NCBI GenBank assembly: GCA_965204665.1
Contig: OZ242002.1
Location: 744,001-808,000, forward strand
From: Nemesobacter sp965204665
GTDB taxonomy: Bacteria; Desulfobacterota_D; UBA1144; Nemesobacterales; Nemesobacteraceae
DNA: 64,000 nucleotides
Reading direction: 5' to 3'
Under the pieces are notes generated by a model. The model did not search any database, had not been told where the DNA came from, and saw nothing but the letters and a program-made list of their open reading frames with translations. The position numbers and the translations under genes were made by a program. Below, one piece after another: positions 25,922 through 35,550 of the stretch (within the stretch, counting starts at the first letter, position 1; every line of letters starts with the position of its first letter).

Positions 25922-27420
25922 AAAACCGCGTTCCCCGATACACCGATTCTTCTTGAAAAAAACTTCCACCCTGAGGCTGCGCCGCCGCCCGAAACTCCCC
26001 CTTGATGGTTGTTCGTACCGGCGTTCGCAGCCGCTGCCGCGGCGGTAAGCACAAGCGAGGGATCGGTATCGCCCGGCGAGAGAAGTTCCGCGTGTCTGTC
26101 TATAAAACCCGTATCTATCTCAGCTTTTCTGAACTCTTCGTTCCGCATCATCCTGATCAGAAAACCGAGATTGGTTCTCACTCCCAAAACCACATATTCC
26201 TTCAGAGCGGAGTGCATTCTGTTAACCGCAACCTCACGCGTCTCACCCCATGTAACCAGTTTTGAAAGCATGGGGTCGTAAAAAGAGGTTATCTCGCAAC
26301 CGCTGTAAACGGAGGAATCATCCCTTATCCCGGGGCCGCTCGGCGCCCGCACGTAGTGAAGAGTTCCGGGAGAAGGCATGAAGTTCATTGCGGGGTCCTC
26401 TGCGTACACCCTGCATTCAAGTGCATGCCCGCGCATCTTTACCTCGGATTGACTGAAGGGAATCTTCTGTCCGCAAGCGATTCTGATCATCCATTTCACT
26501 ATGTCAAGCCCGGTGATCATTTCCGTAACCGGGTGTTCCACCTGCACTCTCGTGTTCATTTCGAGGAAATAGAAATTTTCCTCCTGATCCATTATGAACT
26601 CCACTGTGCCGGCCCCGTAGTAATCAACCGCCTTCGAGAGACGGACGGCCACATCGCACATTTTTTTTCTGGTCTCCGAACTTATGAAACCCGAAGGGGC
26701 TTCCTCTATAACTTTCTGGTGACGACGCTGTATGGAGCATTCCCTTTCAAACAGATGCAGAATTTTTCCGTGCCTGTCTCCCAGCACCTGTATCTCCACA
26801 TGTCTGGGCATCCGGATGAATTTCTCTATGAATACGGAATCATCGCCGAAAGAGGAAAACGCTTCGCTTCTCGCCATCCTGAGAGAGGAAGAGAACTGTT
26901 CTTCTGAATTCACAAGCCTCATTCCCTTTCCGCCCCCGCCGGCAGATGCCTTTATCATGACCGGATATCCGATTTTCCCGGCCACCCGTGAGGCCTCCAC
27001 ATCGGAGACAGCTCCTTCCGACCCCGGTACAAGAGGCACATCCGCATCACGCGCTATTTTCCTTGCGGTGACTTTATCCCCCATAAGCCTTATCGACTCA
27101 GGAGAAGGACCTATAAAAACTACGCCCTCTTTCTGGCAGAGTTCGGCGAATGAATCGTTTTCGGAAAGAAATCCGAATCCGGGATGTACAGCCGCCGCGC
27201 CGGATTTTTTCGCCGCTTCTACTATTCTTTCTCCCGCCAGATAACTTTCTGCAGGTTTCGGCGGGCCTATGCGGTATGCCTCATCCGCAAGCATTACATG
27301 AAGCGCGGAGCGGTCGGCATCGGAGTAAACGGCCACAGTAGCGATTCCCATATCGCGGCATGCCCTGATTATCCTCACCGCTATCTCTCCCCTGTTGGCT
27401 ACAAGTATCTTTTCAAACAT
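25918..27420 (-). CDS. accC: Biotin carboxylase subunit of acyl-CoA carboxylase
   Basis: The 500-residue ATP-grasp enzyme has ANRGEIAVRIIRAC, the glycine-rich ASAGGGGKGMR loop, ECSIQRRHQKVIEEAPS, and EMNTRVQVEHPVTEMI with the catalytic region, plus the C-terminal SFYDPMLSKL. It carboxylates biotin with bicarbonate and ATP. The last 50 or so residues include an alanine/glycine-rich tail beyond the usual end. It lies 14 nt after the carboxyltransferase gene, which fits a propionyl-CoA carboxylase rather than the fatty-acid ACC operon. Confidence 0.92.
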   Translation of the reverse strand: MFEKILVANRGEIAVRIIRACRDMGIATVAVYSDADRSALHVMLADEAYRIGPPKPAESYLAGERIVEAAKKSGAAAVHPGFGFLSENDSFAELCQKEGVVFIGPSPESIRLMGDKVTARKIARDADVPLVPGSEGAVSDVEASRVAGKIGYPVMIKASAGGGGKGMRLVNSEEQFSSSLRMARSEAFSSFGDDSVFIEKFIRMPRHVEIQVLGDRHGKILHLFERECSIQRRHQKVIEEAPSGFISSETRKKMCDVAVRLSKAVDYYGAGTVEFIMDQEENFYFLEMNTRVQVEHPVTEMITGLDIVKWMIRIACGQKIPFSQSEVKMRGHALECRVYAEDPAMNFMPSPGTLHYVRAPSGPGIRDDSSVYSGCEITSFYDPMLSKLVTWGETREVAVNRMHSALKEYVVLGVRTNLGFLIRMMRNEEFRKAEIDTGFIDRHAELLSPGDTDPSLVLTAAAAAANAGTNNHQGGVSGGGAASGWKFFSRRIGVSGNAVL

Positions 27421-27434
27421 TTTGAACTACCCTC

Positions 27435-28979
27435 TCAAAGCGGGATGTTTCCGTGCTTTTTAGGTGGAAGAGTCTGTCTTTTTCCTGAAAGCATCTCCAG
27501 AGCGGCTATCACTCTGGATCTCGTGTCTTCCGGTCTTATGACTTCGTCTATATAACCAAGACTGGCGGCGCGATAGGGATTGGCGAAGTTCTTTTTATAC
27601 TCCTCTATGAGTCGGATTCTCTCCGCGTCAGGATCATCCGCGACGGCTATTTCTCCACGGGATATTATGTTGACCGCGCCGTCAGGACCCATAACCGCGA
27701 TTTCCGCAGTCGGGTAAGCAAGGTTCACATCTCCCCTTATATGCTTCGAGGACATGACGTCATAAGCGCCTCCGTAGGCCTTTCTCGTTATCACTGTAAC
27801 TCTGGGAACCGTAGCCTCGCAGTAGGCGTAAAGAAGTTTTGCGCCGTGCCTTATGATTCCACCCCACTCCTGCACTGTTCCGGGAAGAAATCCCGGTACG
27901 TCGACCAGGGTGAGAAGAGAAATGTTGAAGGCATCGCAGAACCGTACGAATCTCGCCGCCTTCACCGAGGAATCTATATCAAGACATCCCGCGAGCACCT
28001 GCGGCTGGTTTCCCACTATGCCCACCGTCTGTCCGTTCATTCTGGCAAATCCCGTAACAATGTTCTTCGCATGATGTTCCTGTACCTGCAGGAAATGACC
28101 ATCGTCAACCACAAGCCTTATCACTTCCAGCATGTCATACGGTTTGTTGGGATTACCGGGAATAATCGACTGCAAAGCAGTCTCTTTTCTGTCCACGGGG
28201 TCGTCGCACGGAACCGCCGGAGGGTCGTCCATGTTGTTTGACGGCAGAAAACTCAAAAGTTCCCTTATTATGGCTATGGAATCCGCATCGTCCTCGGATG
28301 CGAAATGAGCGACGCCGCTTTTGGAATTGTGAACCATCGCGCCGCCGAGCTCCTCGGGCGAGACTTCCTCGTGAGTTACGGTCTTTATCACGTCGGGACC
28401 CGTAACAAACATATAACTTGTGTTTTTCGACATTACGGTGAAATCGTTCATCACCGGTGAATATACAGCACCGCCCGCACACGGACCCATAATCGCCGAT
28501 ATCTGCGGAATCACTCCGGAAGATATGACGTTGCGCAGGAATATCTCTCCATAGGCGCCGAGACTCTTCACTCCTTCCTGTATTCTCGCGCCGCCTGAAT
28601 CGTTAAGCCCTATGATCGGGGCTCCCGTACTGAGGGCAAGATCCATTATCTTGCAGATCTTCTTTCCCTGCTCAAGCCCTAAGGACCCACCGAAAACTGT
28701 AAAATCCTGAGCGTAGACAAAAACTTGACGACCATCAACTTTTCCGTATCCCGTGACCACCCCGTCGCCCAGAATCTTCTTCTCCTCCATCCCGAAGTCC
28801 GTACAGCCGTGCAGAACAAACTTATCAAGTTCAACAAAACTGTTCGCGTCGACAAGTTCTTCTATGCGCTCGCGGGCGGTTAATTTCCCGGAATCGTGCT
28901 GTCTTTTGATTCTGTCCTCTCCACCGCCTAAAAGAGCCTGTTTCTCCCTTTCTTCAAGAATTTCGACTTTTTGCTTCAT
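27435..28979 (-). CDS. pccB: Acyl-CoA carboxylase carboxyltransferase (propionyl-CoA carboxylase beta-like)
   Basis: The 514-residue enzyme is a fused carboxyltransferase of the PccB/MmdA family: KLTARERIEELVDANSF near the start, then DSGGARIQEGV, MGPCAGGAVYSPVMNDF, DVPGFLPGTVQEWGGIIRHGAKLLYAY and KAYGGAYDVMSSKH. It moves carboxylate from biotin to propionyl-CoA (methylmalonyl-CoA formation) or to another short acyl-CoA. It heads the operon with accC and the biotin carrier. Confidence 0.92.
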   Translation of the reverse strand: MKQKVEILEEREKQALLGGGEDRIKRQHDSGKLTARERIEELVDANSFVELDKFVLHGCTDFGMEEKKILGDGVVTGYGKVDGRQVFVYAQDFTVFGGSLGLEQGKKICKIMDLALSTGAPIIGLNDSGGARIQEGVKSLGAYGEIFLRNVISSGVIPQISAIMGPCAGGAVYSPVMNDFTVMSKNTSYMFVTGPDVIKTVTHEEVSPEELGGAMVHNSKSGVAHFASEDDADSIAIIRELLSFLPSNNMDDPPAVPCDDPVDRKETALQSIIPGNPNKPYDMLEVIRLVVDDGHFLQVQEHHAKNIVTGFARMNGQTVGIVGNQPQVLAGCLDIDSSVKAARFVRFCDAFNISLLTLVDVPGFLPGTVQEWGGIIRHGAKLLYAYCEATVPRVTVITRKAYGGAYDVMSSKHIRGDVNLAYPTAEIAVMGPDGAVNIISRGEIAVADDPDAERIRLIEEYKKNFANPYRAASLGYIDEVIRPEDTRSRVIAALEMLSGKRQTLPPKKHGNIPL

Positions 28980-29051
28980 GAAAATACGCTCCGGTCTTTT
29001 TTCCCGTTACAGTATGCCTGACGGTGAATCATAACACGCACAGAAACCCTT

Positions 29052-29657
29052 TCAACCCCGATTATCTACGAGAACATCCCAGAGTTCCAAAACCTGTGCG
29101 CGTAAACTTTCCGGGTCCGATGAGTTTTCTATCAGGAAATCCGCCGGCGCAACCTTTCTCTCTTCAGGCAGTTGAGCGGCGATGCGTCGGCGGATATCCT
29201 CCGCAGAACCTCCGGGGCGCCCGATTGCTCTCTGTTCTCTGATCTCCGCCGGACAACTGACCACGACCAGACCGTCCAGAATGTCACCGAGTCCCTCACC
29301 GCCTTTGCGGTCAATGAGCGACGCCTCGATAAATACCACCGAGTCTCCGTTCAGCGCAGAAATTTTTTTTCTTATGCGATGCTCTATTCTGGGATGCGTT
29401 ATGCGGTTAAGAATTTTCCGCTTCTGCTCATCGGAAAACACGATGGAAGCAAGAGTCTCTCGGTCAAGCGTTCCGTCATCTCTCAACACCTGCCGGCCGA
29501 AACTGAGCGCAACTTCCCGCAGGGCATCCTCTCCCGGACGCATAATCTCCCTTGCCACATCGTCCGCATCTATTACATGTGCCCCGAGTTGACGAAGAAT
29601 CTCCGCTACGGTTGACTTCCCGGAACCTATATTCCCCGTGAGTCCGTAAATTCTCAT
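29052..29657 (-). CDS. coaE: Dephospho-CoA kinase
   Basis: The 201-residue kinase has the P-loop GLTGNIGSGKSTVA, the DADDVAREI substrate motif and an arginine-rich lid (RRRIAAQL). It adds the 3'-phosphate in the last step of coenzyme A synthesis. Its ATG overlaps the gltX stop by 4 nt. Confidence 0.95.
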   Translation of the reverse strand: MRIYGLTGNIGSGKSTVAEILRQLGAHVIDADDVAREIMRPGEDALREVALSFGRQVLRDDGTLDRETLASIVFSDEQKRKILNRITHPRIEHRIRKKISALNGDSVVFIEASLIDRKGGEGLGDILDGLVVVSCPAEIREQRAIGRPGGSAEDIRRRIAAQLPEERKVAPADFLIENSSDPESLRAQVLELWDVLVDNRG

Positions 29658-31063
29658 CTTGAGGCGTTACCGGATTTTATAGAACAAAGCGCTCTTTCGA
29701 GGCGACGGAGAACCTTTCGCCTGCCCAGTATCTCAATCACGTCAAAAATTCCGGGACTCTTCATCGATCCGGTAAGAGCGACTCTTGCCGGTTGTGCTAT
29801 TTTCCCGAGCTTCAGACCTGTACTTTCCATCACTTGAGAAAAACTGTCCTGCAGACTGCCGTGGGAAAAATCCTCTGCTGATGCGAGTTTGTCCTTAAGA
29901 ACACTCAGTATCTGTTCGCTCGACTCTCCGAGGAATTTGGTCGATGCCTTCTCCTCATACTCAAAATCATCTGTGAAGAAATAGCGCGACTGCTCCACCA
30001 TACCAGCAAGCGTGTCCGAGCGTTCACGCATATGAAGAACTATGCTGTGAAGTTTTCGGGGAGAAGGAACCTCAAGGGACTGCTTTCGCAGAAAGGGAAC
30101 AAGCATAGATGACAACCCGTCTATTGAAACAGACCTGAGGTGTTTTCCGTTAAGCCAGAGAAGTTTTGCGGAATCGTACATTGATGCGGATTTTCCGACG
30201 CCCTCAAGGCCGAATTTCTCAACCAGTTCATCCTTGGTGAAAACCTCCCGGTCCCCGCAGGACCACCCTAGCCTGACAAGGTAATTAAGCACGGCATCGG
30301 GGAGGTATCCGCTGTTGCGATAATCGGCCAGGGATTCCGCGCCGTGACGTTTGGAAAGTTTTTTTCCGTCGGCACCGAGTATCATGGGAACATGCACAAG
30401 TTCGGGCGGGGAAAACCCCAGAGCACGCGCTACGAGTATCTGCCTGGGCGCGTTTATTATATGATCGTCTCCTCTTATCACATGAGAAATACCGGTTTGC
30501 GCATCGTCCACCGCGGCTGCGAAATTGTAAGTCGGGAACCCATCTGCCTTAAGCAACACAAAATCCTCTATCTCCGAGGAGTTGAAAACTATTGTCCCGC
30601 GGACAGTGTCCTCCGTTGAGACCTTCCCGCCGCCTGGAACCGAAAATCTGACAGCATAAGGTTTTCCGGGACCGGCTCCTGTCTGCGACCACTCCCTTCT
30701 GTATCTAAAGACCTTTCCTTTCCGCAATGCCTCTTGTCTTCTGCGCTCAAGTTCATCCGCTGTCACGTAGCATCTGTACGCGTTTCCCTCATCGATGAGT
30801 TGTTGCGCGTACTGAGCATACACGCTAATCCTTTCCGACTGACGCTCAATACTCCCGTCCCAGGTAAGCCCCAGCCATCTGAGAGACTCGACAATGTCAT
30901 CTTCAAATCTTTTTTCCGACCGCGCACGGTCGGTATCCTCTATTCTGAGCAGAAACTCTCCACCCCGGTTCCGGGCGAAAAGCCAGTTGAAAACAGCAGT
31001 GCGCGCGGCACCGATGTGAAGATTGCCGGTGGGACTGGGGGCAAATCTGGTTATCGTGTTCAC
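29654..31063 (-). CDS. gltX: Glutamate-tRNA ligase
   Basis: The 469-residue class I synthetase has FAPSPTGNLHIGAARTA (HIGH motif) at the N-terminus and KKLSKRHGA (KMSKS) near residue 245. A C-terminal anticodon-binding domain follows (about 320-465). No zinc-binding cysteine set is seen. It is co-transcribed with coaE. Confidence 0.96.
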   Translation of the reverse strand: MNTITRFAPSPTGNLHIGAARTAVFNWLFARNRGGEFLLRIEDTDRARSEKRFEDDIVESLRWLGLTWDGSIERQSERISVYAQYAQQLIDEGNAYRCYVTADELERRRQEALRKGKVFRYRREWSQTGAGPGKPYAVRFSVPGGGKVSTEDTVRGTIVFNSSEIEDFVLLKADGFPTYNFAAAVDDAQTGISHVIRGDDHIINAPRQILVARALGFSPPELVHVPMILGADGKKLSKRHGAESLADYRNSGYLPDAVLNYLVRLGWSCGDREVFTKDELVEKFGLEGVGKSASMYDSAKLLWLNGKHLRSVSIDGLSSMLVPFLRKQSLEVPSPRKLHSIVLHMRERSDTLAGMVEQSRYFFTDDFEYEEKASTKFLGESSEQILSVLKDKLASAEDFSHGSLQDSFSQVMESTGLKLGKIAQPARVALTGSMKSPGIFDVIEILGRRKVLRRLERALCSIKSGNASR

Positions 31064-31120
31064 GAAGTGATATTCTACATCAAAAAAGCAGATGTGAGGA
31101 AACGGAGCATTGGACTGAAC

Positions 31121-31138
31121 GTAACCGTTCGGTCAAGG
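31121..31138 (+). repeat. IS66-type end motif
   Basis: GTAACCGTTCGGTCAAGG matches the ends at 4823 and 37236. It lies 58 nt upstream of the gltX start and about 220 nt before an RTX lipoprotein gene. No transposase sequence follows, so only the tip remains. Confidence 0.55.
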
Positions 31139-31245
31139 CGCGGTTTTCAGTTTCAGGGAAAGGGATGCTGGTAAAAACTCCCCGAAAAGATTGCGATGAT
31201 TTTTCGACGTTACTCGTTTCCAATCCCACGCCCATGATAATTTGC

Positions 31246-31274
31246 TTTACTCGACAACGAATATCGTGTATACT
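31246..31274 (+). promoter_or_regulatory. Promoter of the cysteine-rich RTX lipoprotein
   Basis: TTTACT and TATACT are 17 nt apart. There is no poly-G run, which sets this RTX gene apart from the switchable family. The start codon is about 68 nt downstream. Confidence 0.5.
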
Positions 31275-31341
31275 GGTTGCGGGTCGGGATGCTTACAGGA
31301 AGATCCTGAACCCCTAGAATTCAAAGGAGTGAACAGAACGG

Positions 31342-32889
31342 TTGTTTTCTTTGAGAAATTGGGACTGGCGGCCTCTTGCAGGCATTTACGTAATCGGTGT
31401 ATCAATTCTTCTTGTCTCTGCGATGATTATACTTCCGTCTTGCGGAAGTGATACGGAGCCGGTTTCGCAGAGTGAGTGCACTTATACGGGCACCGACGAT
31501 CCCGACAAACACAGCGAAGCGGAATCAACGGAGAATGTCCACCTCTGCGGCAAGGCGGGAAGCGATGAACTGACCGGCGGTTCCGGAAACGATGTCCTTG
31601 ACGGCGGTTCGGGAAGCGACCGGCTTTTCGGTCAAACCGGTGATGACACGTTTCTCGGCGGAACCGGCAACGATCAGATGACCGGCGGAGCCGGTCGAGA
31701 TTTTTTTGACGGGGGCGAGGGGAAGGATGACGGGGATACGGTGAGTTATATAGATTCACCGGAAGGAGTGGTTGTCGACCTTTCCGACGACATGCCGGAG
31801 AAAGGAGGACATGCCGAAGGCGATGTGATCAAGATGGTGTACAAGGAGGAAAACGGTCAGCAGTACAAGGTAAGTACCGTTGAGGATGTTATAGGTTCAA
31901 ACCATCCCGACCATATAATCGGGGATGCCGAAGACAATTATCTGGCTGGTCTGGCGGGAGCCGACACGCTTGACGGGGGAGAAGAAGATTTTGAGATTGA
32001 TGTTGCCGACTACAGATTTTCCTTTCATCCACCTCCATCTGCGCAAGCACCTCCGCCTTCTTGTAAAACATGTATAGAAACCCGCGATTTTCGTAATCCC
32101 GTACAGCCTACGGCCGCCGCGTGCGTCAAAGTCAATCTCTTTGATGAAAAGCCGGAGAAATGCGGTCATGCAGAAGGAGATATTCTTATTAATATGGAAG
32201 GGGCCGTGGGCTCCCCCGGCAGGGATATTCTTGTAGGTAATGACGAGAGGAACATGTTCGGAGGCTGGGGAAGTGATGACATAATGTACGGCGGCGCAGA
32301 CAATGATACTTTTATCGTTATTTCCAACATGATGAACAGATTGGAAGAAACTTGTCCGCCTGCTCCGGCATTCTGCGGATTCAAGGACCTCAAGCAGGGT
32401 CATGACTGGATAAGGGATTTTGATGGAGGGCTTGAGCATGTTCATTTCAAATGTTTTGACATTGAAGATGAAGACGATCTGAGTCCGACTTATCATGTCG
32501 CGAGTTGCGACAGTCCAAGGGAAAAGTGCACGGTGACTTCCACCGGCAAGGGGTTACCTGATATCAAGTGCGGTATGCCTCTGCGAGCGGAAGAGGAAAA
32601 GGAATGCAACTACTGTCCTGCTCATCCCGAAGGCGTGGGTTATGAAGATGCGGATTGCAGCAAAGACCTTATAGTTATCTTTCCCGAAGATACTCCGCTT
32701 CTTGAAGGTGAAGAACAGTGGATGAGATTTACACCTGCCAGGAAATTTGCCGAGATGAACAATATGTCCCTTAAAAGGCGCGTGGAAGCACTTGATAACG
32801 CTTTGGTGTTTACCCCGAAGGCCGATTCGTTTAACTCCTGTCCATTGCTTCAGTTGTTGGAGGGAACAAGAAGGTTCAGGGGAAACTGA
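31342..32889 (+). CDS. Cysteine-rich RTX-repeat lipoprotein
   Basis: The 515-residue protein starts at TTG after AAAGGAG and has a long signal segment ending in lipobox LPSC (C34). A block of RTX repeats (about 70-130: GGSGNDVLDGGSGSDRLFG and onward) follows. Further single repeats occur near 210 and 310. Two related EGD segments (EKGGHAEGDV and EKCGHAEGDI) mark an internal duplication. The second half is rich in cysteines and prolines, which suggests disulfide bonds. It lacks the Gly-X-Y stalk and the RYEFVD domain, so it is only distantly related to the copies at 5009, 23740 and 37452. Function unknown; likely calcium-binding and exposed. Confidence 0.78.
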   Translation: MFSLRNWDWRPLAGIYVIGVSILLVSAMIILPSCGSDTEPVSQSECTYTGTDDPDKHSEAESTENVHLCGKAGSDELTGGSGNDVLDGGSGSDRLFGQTGDDTFLGGTGNDQMTGGAGRDFFDGGEGKDDGDTVSYIDSPEGVVVDLSDDMPEKGGHAEGDVIKMVYKEENGQQYKVSTVEDVIGSNHPDHIIGDAEDNYLAGLAGADTLDGGEEDFEIDVADYRFSFHPPPSAQAPPPSCKTCIETRDFRNPVQPTAAACVKVNLFDEKPEKCGHAEGDILINMEGAVGSPGRDILVGNDERNMFGGWGSDDIMYGGADNDTFIVISNMMNRLEETCPPAPAFCGFKDLKQGHDWIRDFDGGLEHVHFKCFDIEDEDDLSPTYHVASCDSPREKCTVTSTGKGLPDIKCGMPLRAEEEKECNYCPAHPEGVGYEDADCSKDLIVIFPEDTPLLEGEEQWMRFTPARKFAEMNNMSLKRRVEALDNALVFTPKADSFNSCPLLQLLEGTRRFRGN

Positions 32890-33003
32890 GGGTTACATCT
32901 GAATTATCAGGAATCGGGGGCCGACCGGTGTCGCTTTGCGGTGTGAAACAATAGTTGTCCGGTCGTCTCCTGCAGCTGAAATTCCCTTGAGTGGTATGGT
33001 TTG

Positions 33004-33912
33004 ATGTCTTCTCAAGCCCTTGGTGTATCTACACTTTTTATAAAACACAAACTGCCCCTACATTTAGATGCATCTCGGGAACAGCAGGTTAAACGATTGA
33101 AGAAAATCATCCGGCTTGTTTTTCTGACGATTGTTGCGGTAATCGCCGCGGAACTTGTCGTCTCGATCTTCATAAAAGATGTCTCTGCCGGCGCCGCTGA
33201 AAATATATTTTTGGGAAACTGGACGAAACAGAGATTAGAAACTCTGATGAGCCTGTCCGGAGATATAGAGGATAGAGGAACCAGAATCGGTTTTCTCTCG
33301 GAAAATTTTCTCGGTACCCCTTATGCGGAGAAAACGCTCGGAGGAGGAGACGGCCTTAAGGAAAAACTTACCATTGATCTTTCCGGGGTTGACTGCTTTA
33401 CCTACATAGATTACGTGGAGTCTATGAGACTCTCGAGAAATTTTGAGCAATTCAGGACAAAACTCACCCAGACAAGGTATAAGAACGGTTCCGTGGAATG
33501 GAGAACGAGAAAACACTTTTTCTCCGACTGGGTAAGCGGAAAAAACCCGAACGCGCAGGATGTGACGAGACGTGTCGGAGGCGACGCATCGGTAACCGTT
33601 GTAAAGCAACTCAACAAAAAAAAAGACGGCTCGTTACGGCTTCCAGGGATCAGCGTCATGCATAGAGAAATAAGCTACATCCCGTCTGAAAAACTTTCTC
33701 CCGGTGTGCTGAGCAGTATAGAAACCGGTGATTACCTCGGAATCTATACAGAACTTTCCGGACTTGACGTAACTCACGCCGGAGTGGCGATAAGAAAAGA
33801 CTCGGAGGTCTATCTTCGCCATGCGTCCTCTGTCCATAAAAAAGTGGTTGATGACCCGCTTGCGACCTATATGAAAAAAAAGCCCGGACTTGTAGTTTAC
33901 AGGGCGCGTTAG
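33004..33912 (+). CDS. DUF1460 family protein (amidase-like), membrane-anchored
   Basis: The 302-residue protein has an N-terminal cytosolic segment, one hydrophobic helix (about 37-60) and then the DUF1460 domain (PF07313). The conserved FLGTPYAEKTLGGGDGLKE, IDLSGVDCFTYIDYVESM (candidate catalytic Cys of an NlpC/P60-like fold) and a late THAGVAI (candidate His) are visible. Family members are predicted N-acetylmuramoyl-L-alanine amidases or related cell-wall hydrolases. It would act in the periplasm. ATG at 33004 follows an in-frame TTG; either could be used. Confidence 0.78.
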   Translation: MSSQALGVSTLFIKHKLPLHLDASREQQVKRLKKIIRLVFLTIVAVIAAELVVSIFIKDVSAGAAENIFLGNWTKQRLETLMSLSGDIEDRGTRIGFLSENFLGTPYAEKTLGGGDGLKEKLTIDLSGVDCFTYIDYVESMRLSRNFEQFRTKLTQTRYKNGSVEWRTRKHFFSDWVSGKNPNAQDVTRRVGGDASVTVVKQLNKKKDGSLRLPGISVMHREISYIPSEKLSPGVLSSIETGDYLGIYTELSGLDVTHAGVAIRKDSEVYLRHASSVHKKVVDDPLATYMKKKPGLVVYRAR

Positions 33913-33982
33913 TCAGTTATGTGTTAAAATCAGAATGTCGCTTGAAGAACTCAAAAACAATCTGAGGAGGTTATAAAACTAA

Positions 33983-34417
33983 ATGCCGACATCTTTAGAC
34001 CCGAAAGAACTTACACAATGTCTTAAAGAGGTTAAAAAAGTTGAGAATTCTCTCGGCAATCTTCTAGACTTCGTGGACTTGATGAAAAACATAAAAGAAA
34101 CATTCCCGGGAGATGTTGTGACGCCGGCCGAGAAGATAAAGGAAATCTCAAGTACCGTGGAACCCCACATAAAGGAGATAAAATCCGTATTCAACAATGA
34201 ACTCAACAAAATTCCCGTAAACGAAAAAGATGTTCTCACAGCCGCAAAAAAACTCGTGCTCTATCACGGAGATCACATGCAGGTTCTTATCTGGGCCGAA
34301 CAACAAAAAGTAAACTACGAGGCTGATTCCTACTGGTGGAAATACTGGGAGGGAATTATCGGAAACATAAAACAAGATATGTCCGAGAGAATGAAACAGA
34401 CCGGAACACCTGCCTGA
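33983..34417 (+). CDS. Hypothetical helical protein
   Basis: The 144-residue protein has a strong GAGGAGG site and no signal peptide. It is mostly charged and helical, with a tryptophan-rich patch near the end (SYWWKYWEGI). I do not recognise a family. It stands between the DUF1460 gene and obgE on the same strand. Confidence 0.7.
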   Translation: MPTSLDPKELTQCLKEVKKVENSLGNLLDFVDLMKNIKETFPGDVVTPAEKIKEISSTVEPHIKEIKSVFNNELNKIPVNEKDVLTAAKKLVLYHGDHMQVLIWAEQQKVNYEADSYWWKYWEGIIGNIKQDMSERMKQTGTPA

Positions 34418-34484
34418 TCCCGGTTGTTCTCAGGGTCCCGAAAAAAAGGTCGGATCGGTCTTTCCGAGCACTCACCAATCTTAA

Positions 34485-35498
34485 ATGCAATTTGTAGACG
34501 AGGTAGAGATAACCGTAACATCGGGTAACGGCGGCAACGGATGCGTAAGTTTCAGAAGAGAAAAGTTCGTACCGAGAGGAGGACCGAACGGCGGTGACGG
34601 AGGCAACGGAGGAGGGGTGATTGTTGTAGCCGATGCGAACATGTCCTCTCTTCTTGATTACAGATATTCAAAACAATACAGGGCCCGGAACGGAGAACCA
34701 GGAAGAGGTAATAATCAGCATGGCGCATCCGCACCCGACCTGATCATTCCGGTTCCCGTAGGAACCATAGTAATATCCGTCGAGGAAAATGAAATAATCG
34801 CGGACCTGGTTCAAGACGGTGAGAGTGAAACCGTAGCCGAGGGAGGAAAAGGGGGAAGGGGAAACGCAAAATTCGTCTCTTCGACAAACAGGGCCCCGAG
34901 AAACGCTGAAGAAGGTGAAAAAGGTGAAACGGTTGAAGTACGGCTTGAACTCAAGATACTGGCCGATGTAGGAATACTGGGGTTCCCCAATGCGGGCAAA
35001 TCAACTCTCATATCAAAGATCTCGGCAGCAAGACCGAAGATTTCCGACTACCCTTTCACAACTTTAGTTCCTAATTTAGGGGTTGTAACCTACGGAGACT
35101 ATCAGTCTTTCGTAGTTGCCGATATCCCGGGAATAATAGAAGGCGCTCACACCGGACAGGGACTCGGCCTTCGATTCCTGAGACATGTTGAAAGAACACG
35201 TCTTCTCATCCACCTGCTGGACCTTGATCCTTTTTCAGGAAGAGACCCGGTGGAAGACTACGACCTGATAAATTCCGAACTGGAAAAATACTCTCCGCGT
35301 CTTGCAGGAAAACCCCAAGTTGTAGTGCTGAATAAGACCGACCTGGAAAAAACTGATGAAAGAAAAAGGAAAACAGAAGAAACTCTGAAAAAAAGAAGCG
35401 TAGAGACAATCAGCATATCGGCAGTTAGCGGGGAAGGTTGCCGTGAACTTGTATATTCAGTCGCGCAACGGCTGAAGATCCTTGCCGACGACTCTTAA
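34485..35498 (+). CDS. obgE: GTPase Obg
   Basis: The 337-residue GTPase has the glycine-rich Obg fold (1-158, with SGNGGNGCVSFRREKFVPRGGP) and then the G domain: G1 GFPNAGKST, G2 YPFTTLVPNLG, G3 DIPGIIEGAH, G4 LNKTDLE and G5 ISAVSG. The optional C-terminal OCT domain is absent. It acts in ribosome assembly and the stress response. Confidence 0.96.
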   Translation: MQFVDEVEITVTSGNGGNGCVSFRREKFVPRGGPNGGDGGNGGGVIVVADANMSSLLDYRYSKQYRARNGEPGRGNNQHGASAPDLIIPVPVGTIVISVEENEIIADLVQDGESETVAEGGKGGRGNAKFVSSTNRAPRNAEEGEKGETVEVRLELKILADVGILGFPNAGKSTLISKISAARPKISDYPFTTLVPNLGVVTYGDYQSFVVADIPGIIEGAHTGQGLGLRFLRHVERTRLLIHLLDLDPFSGRDPVEDYDLINSELEKYSPRLAGKPQVVVLNKTDLEKTDERKRKTEETLKKRSVETISISAVSGEGCRELVYSVAQRLKILADDS

Positions 35499-35550
35499 GA
35501 TTATTCAAACGAGTCCGACACTTATGAGGTACGCGGGTGTTGTTAAACAT

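Noticed and set aside
33612..33626. Run of nine A inside the DUF1460 gene as a phase-variable tract
   Set aside because: It encodes lysines in a charged loop, the frame is intact, and A runs of this length are common in lysine-rich coding DNA. No independent sign of switching.
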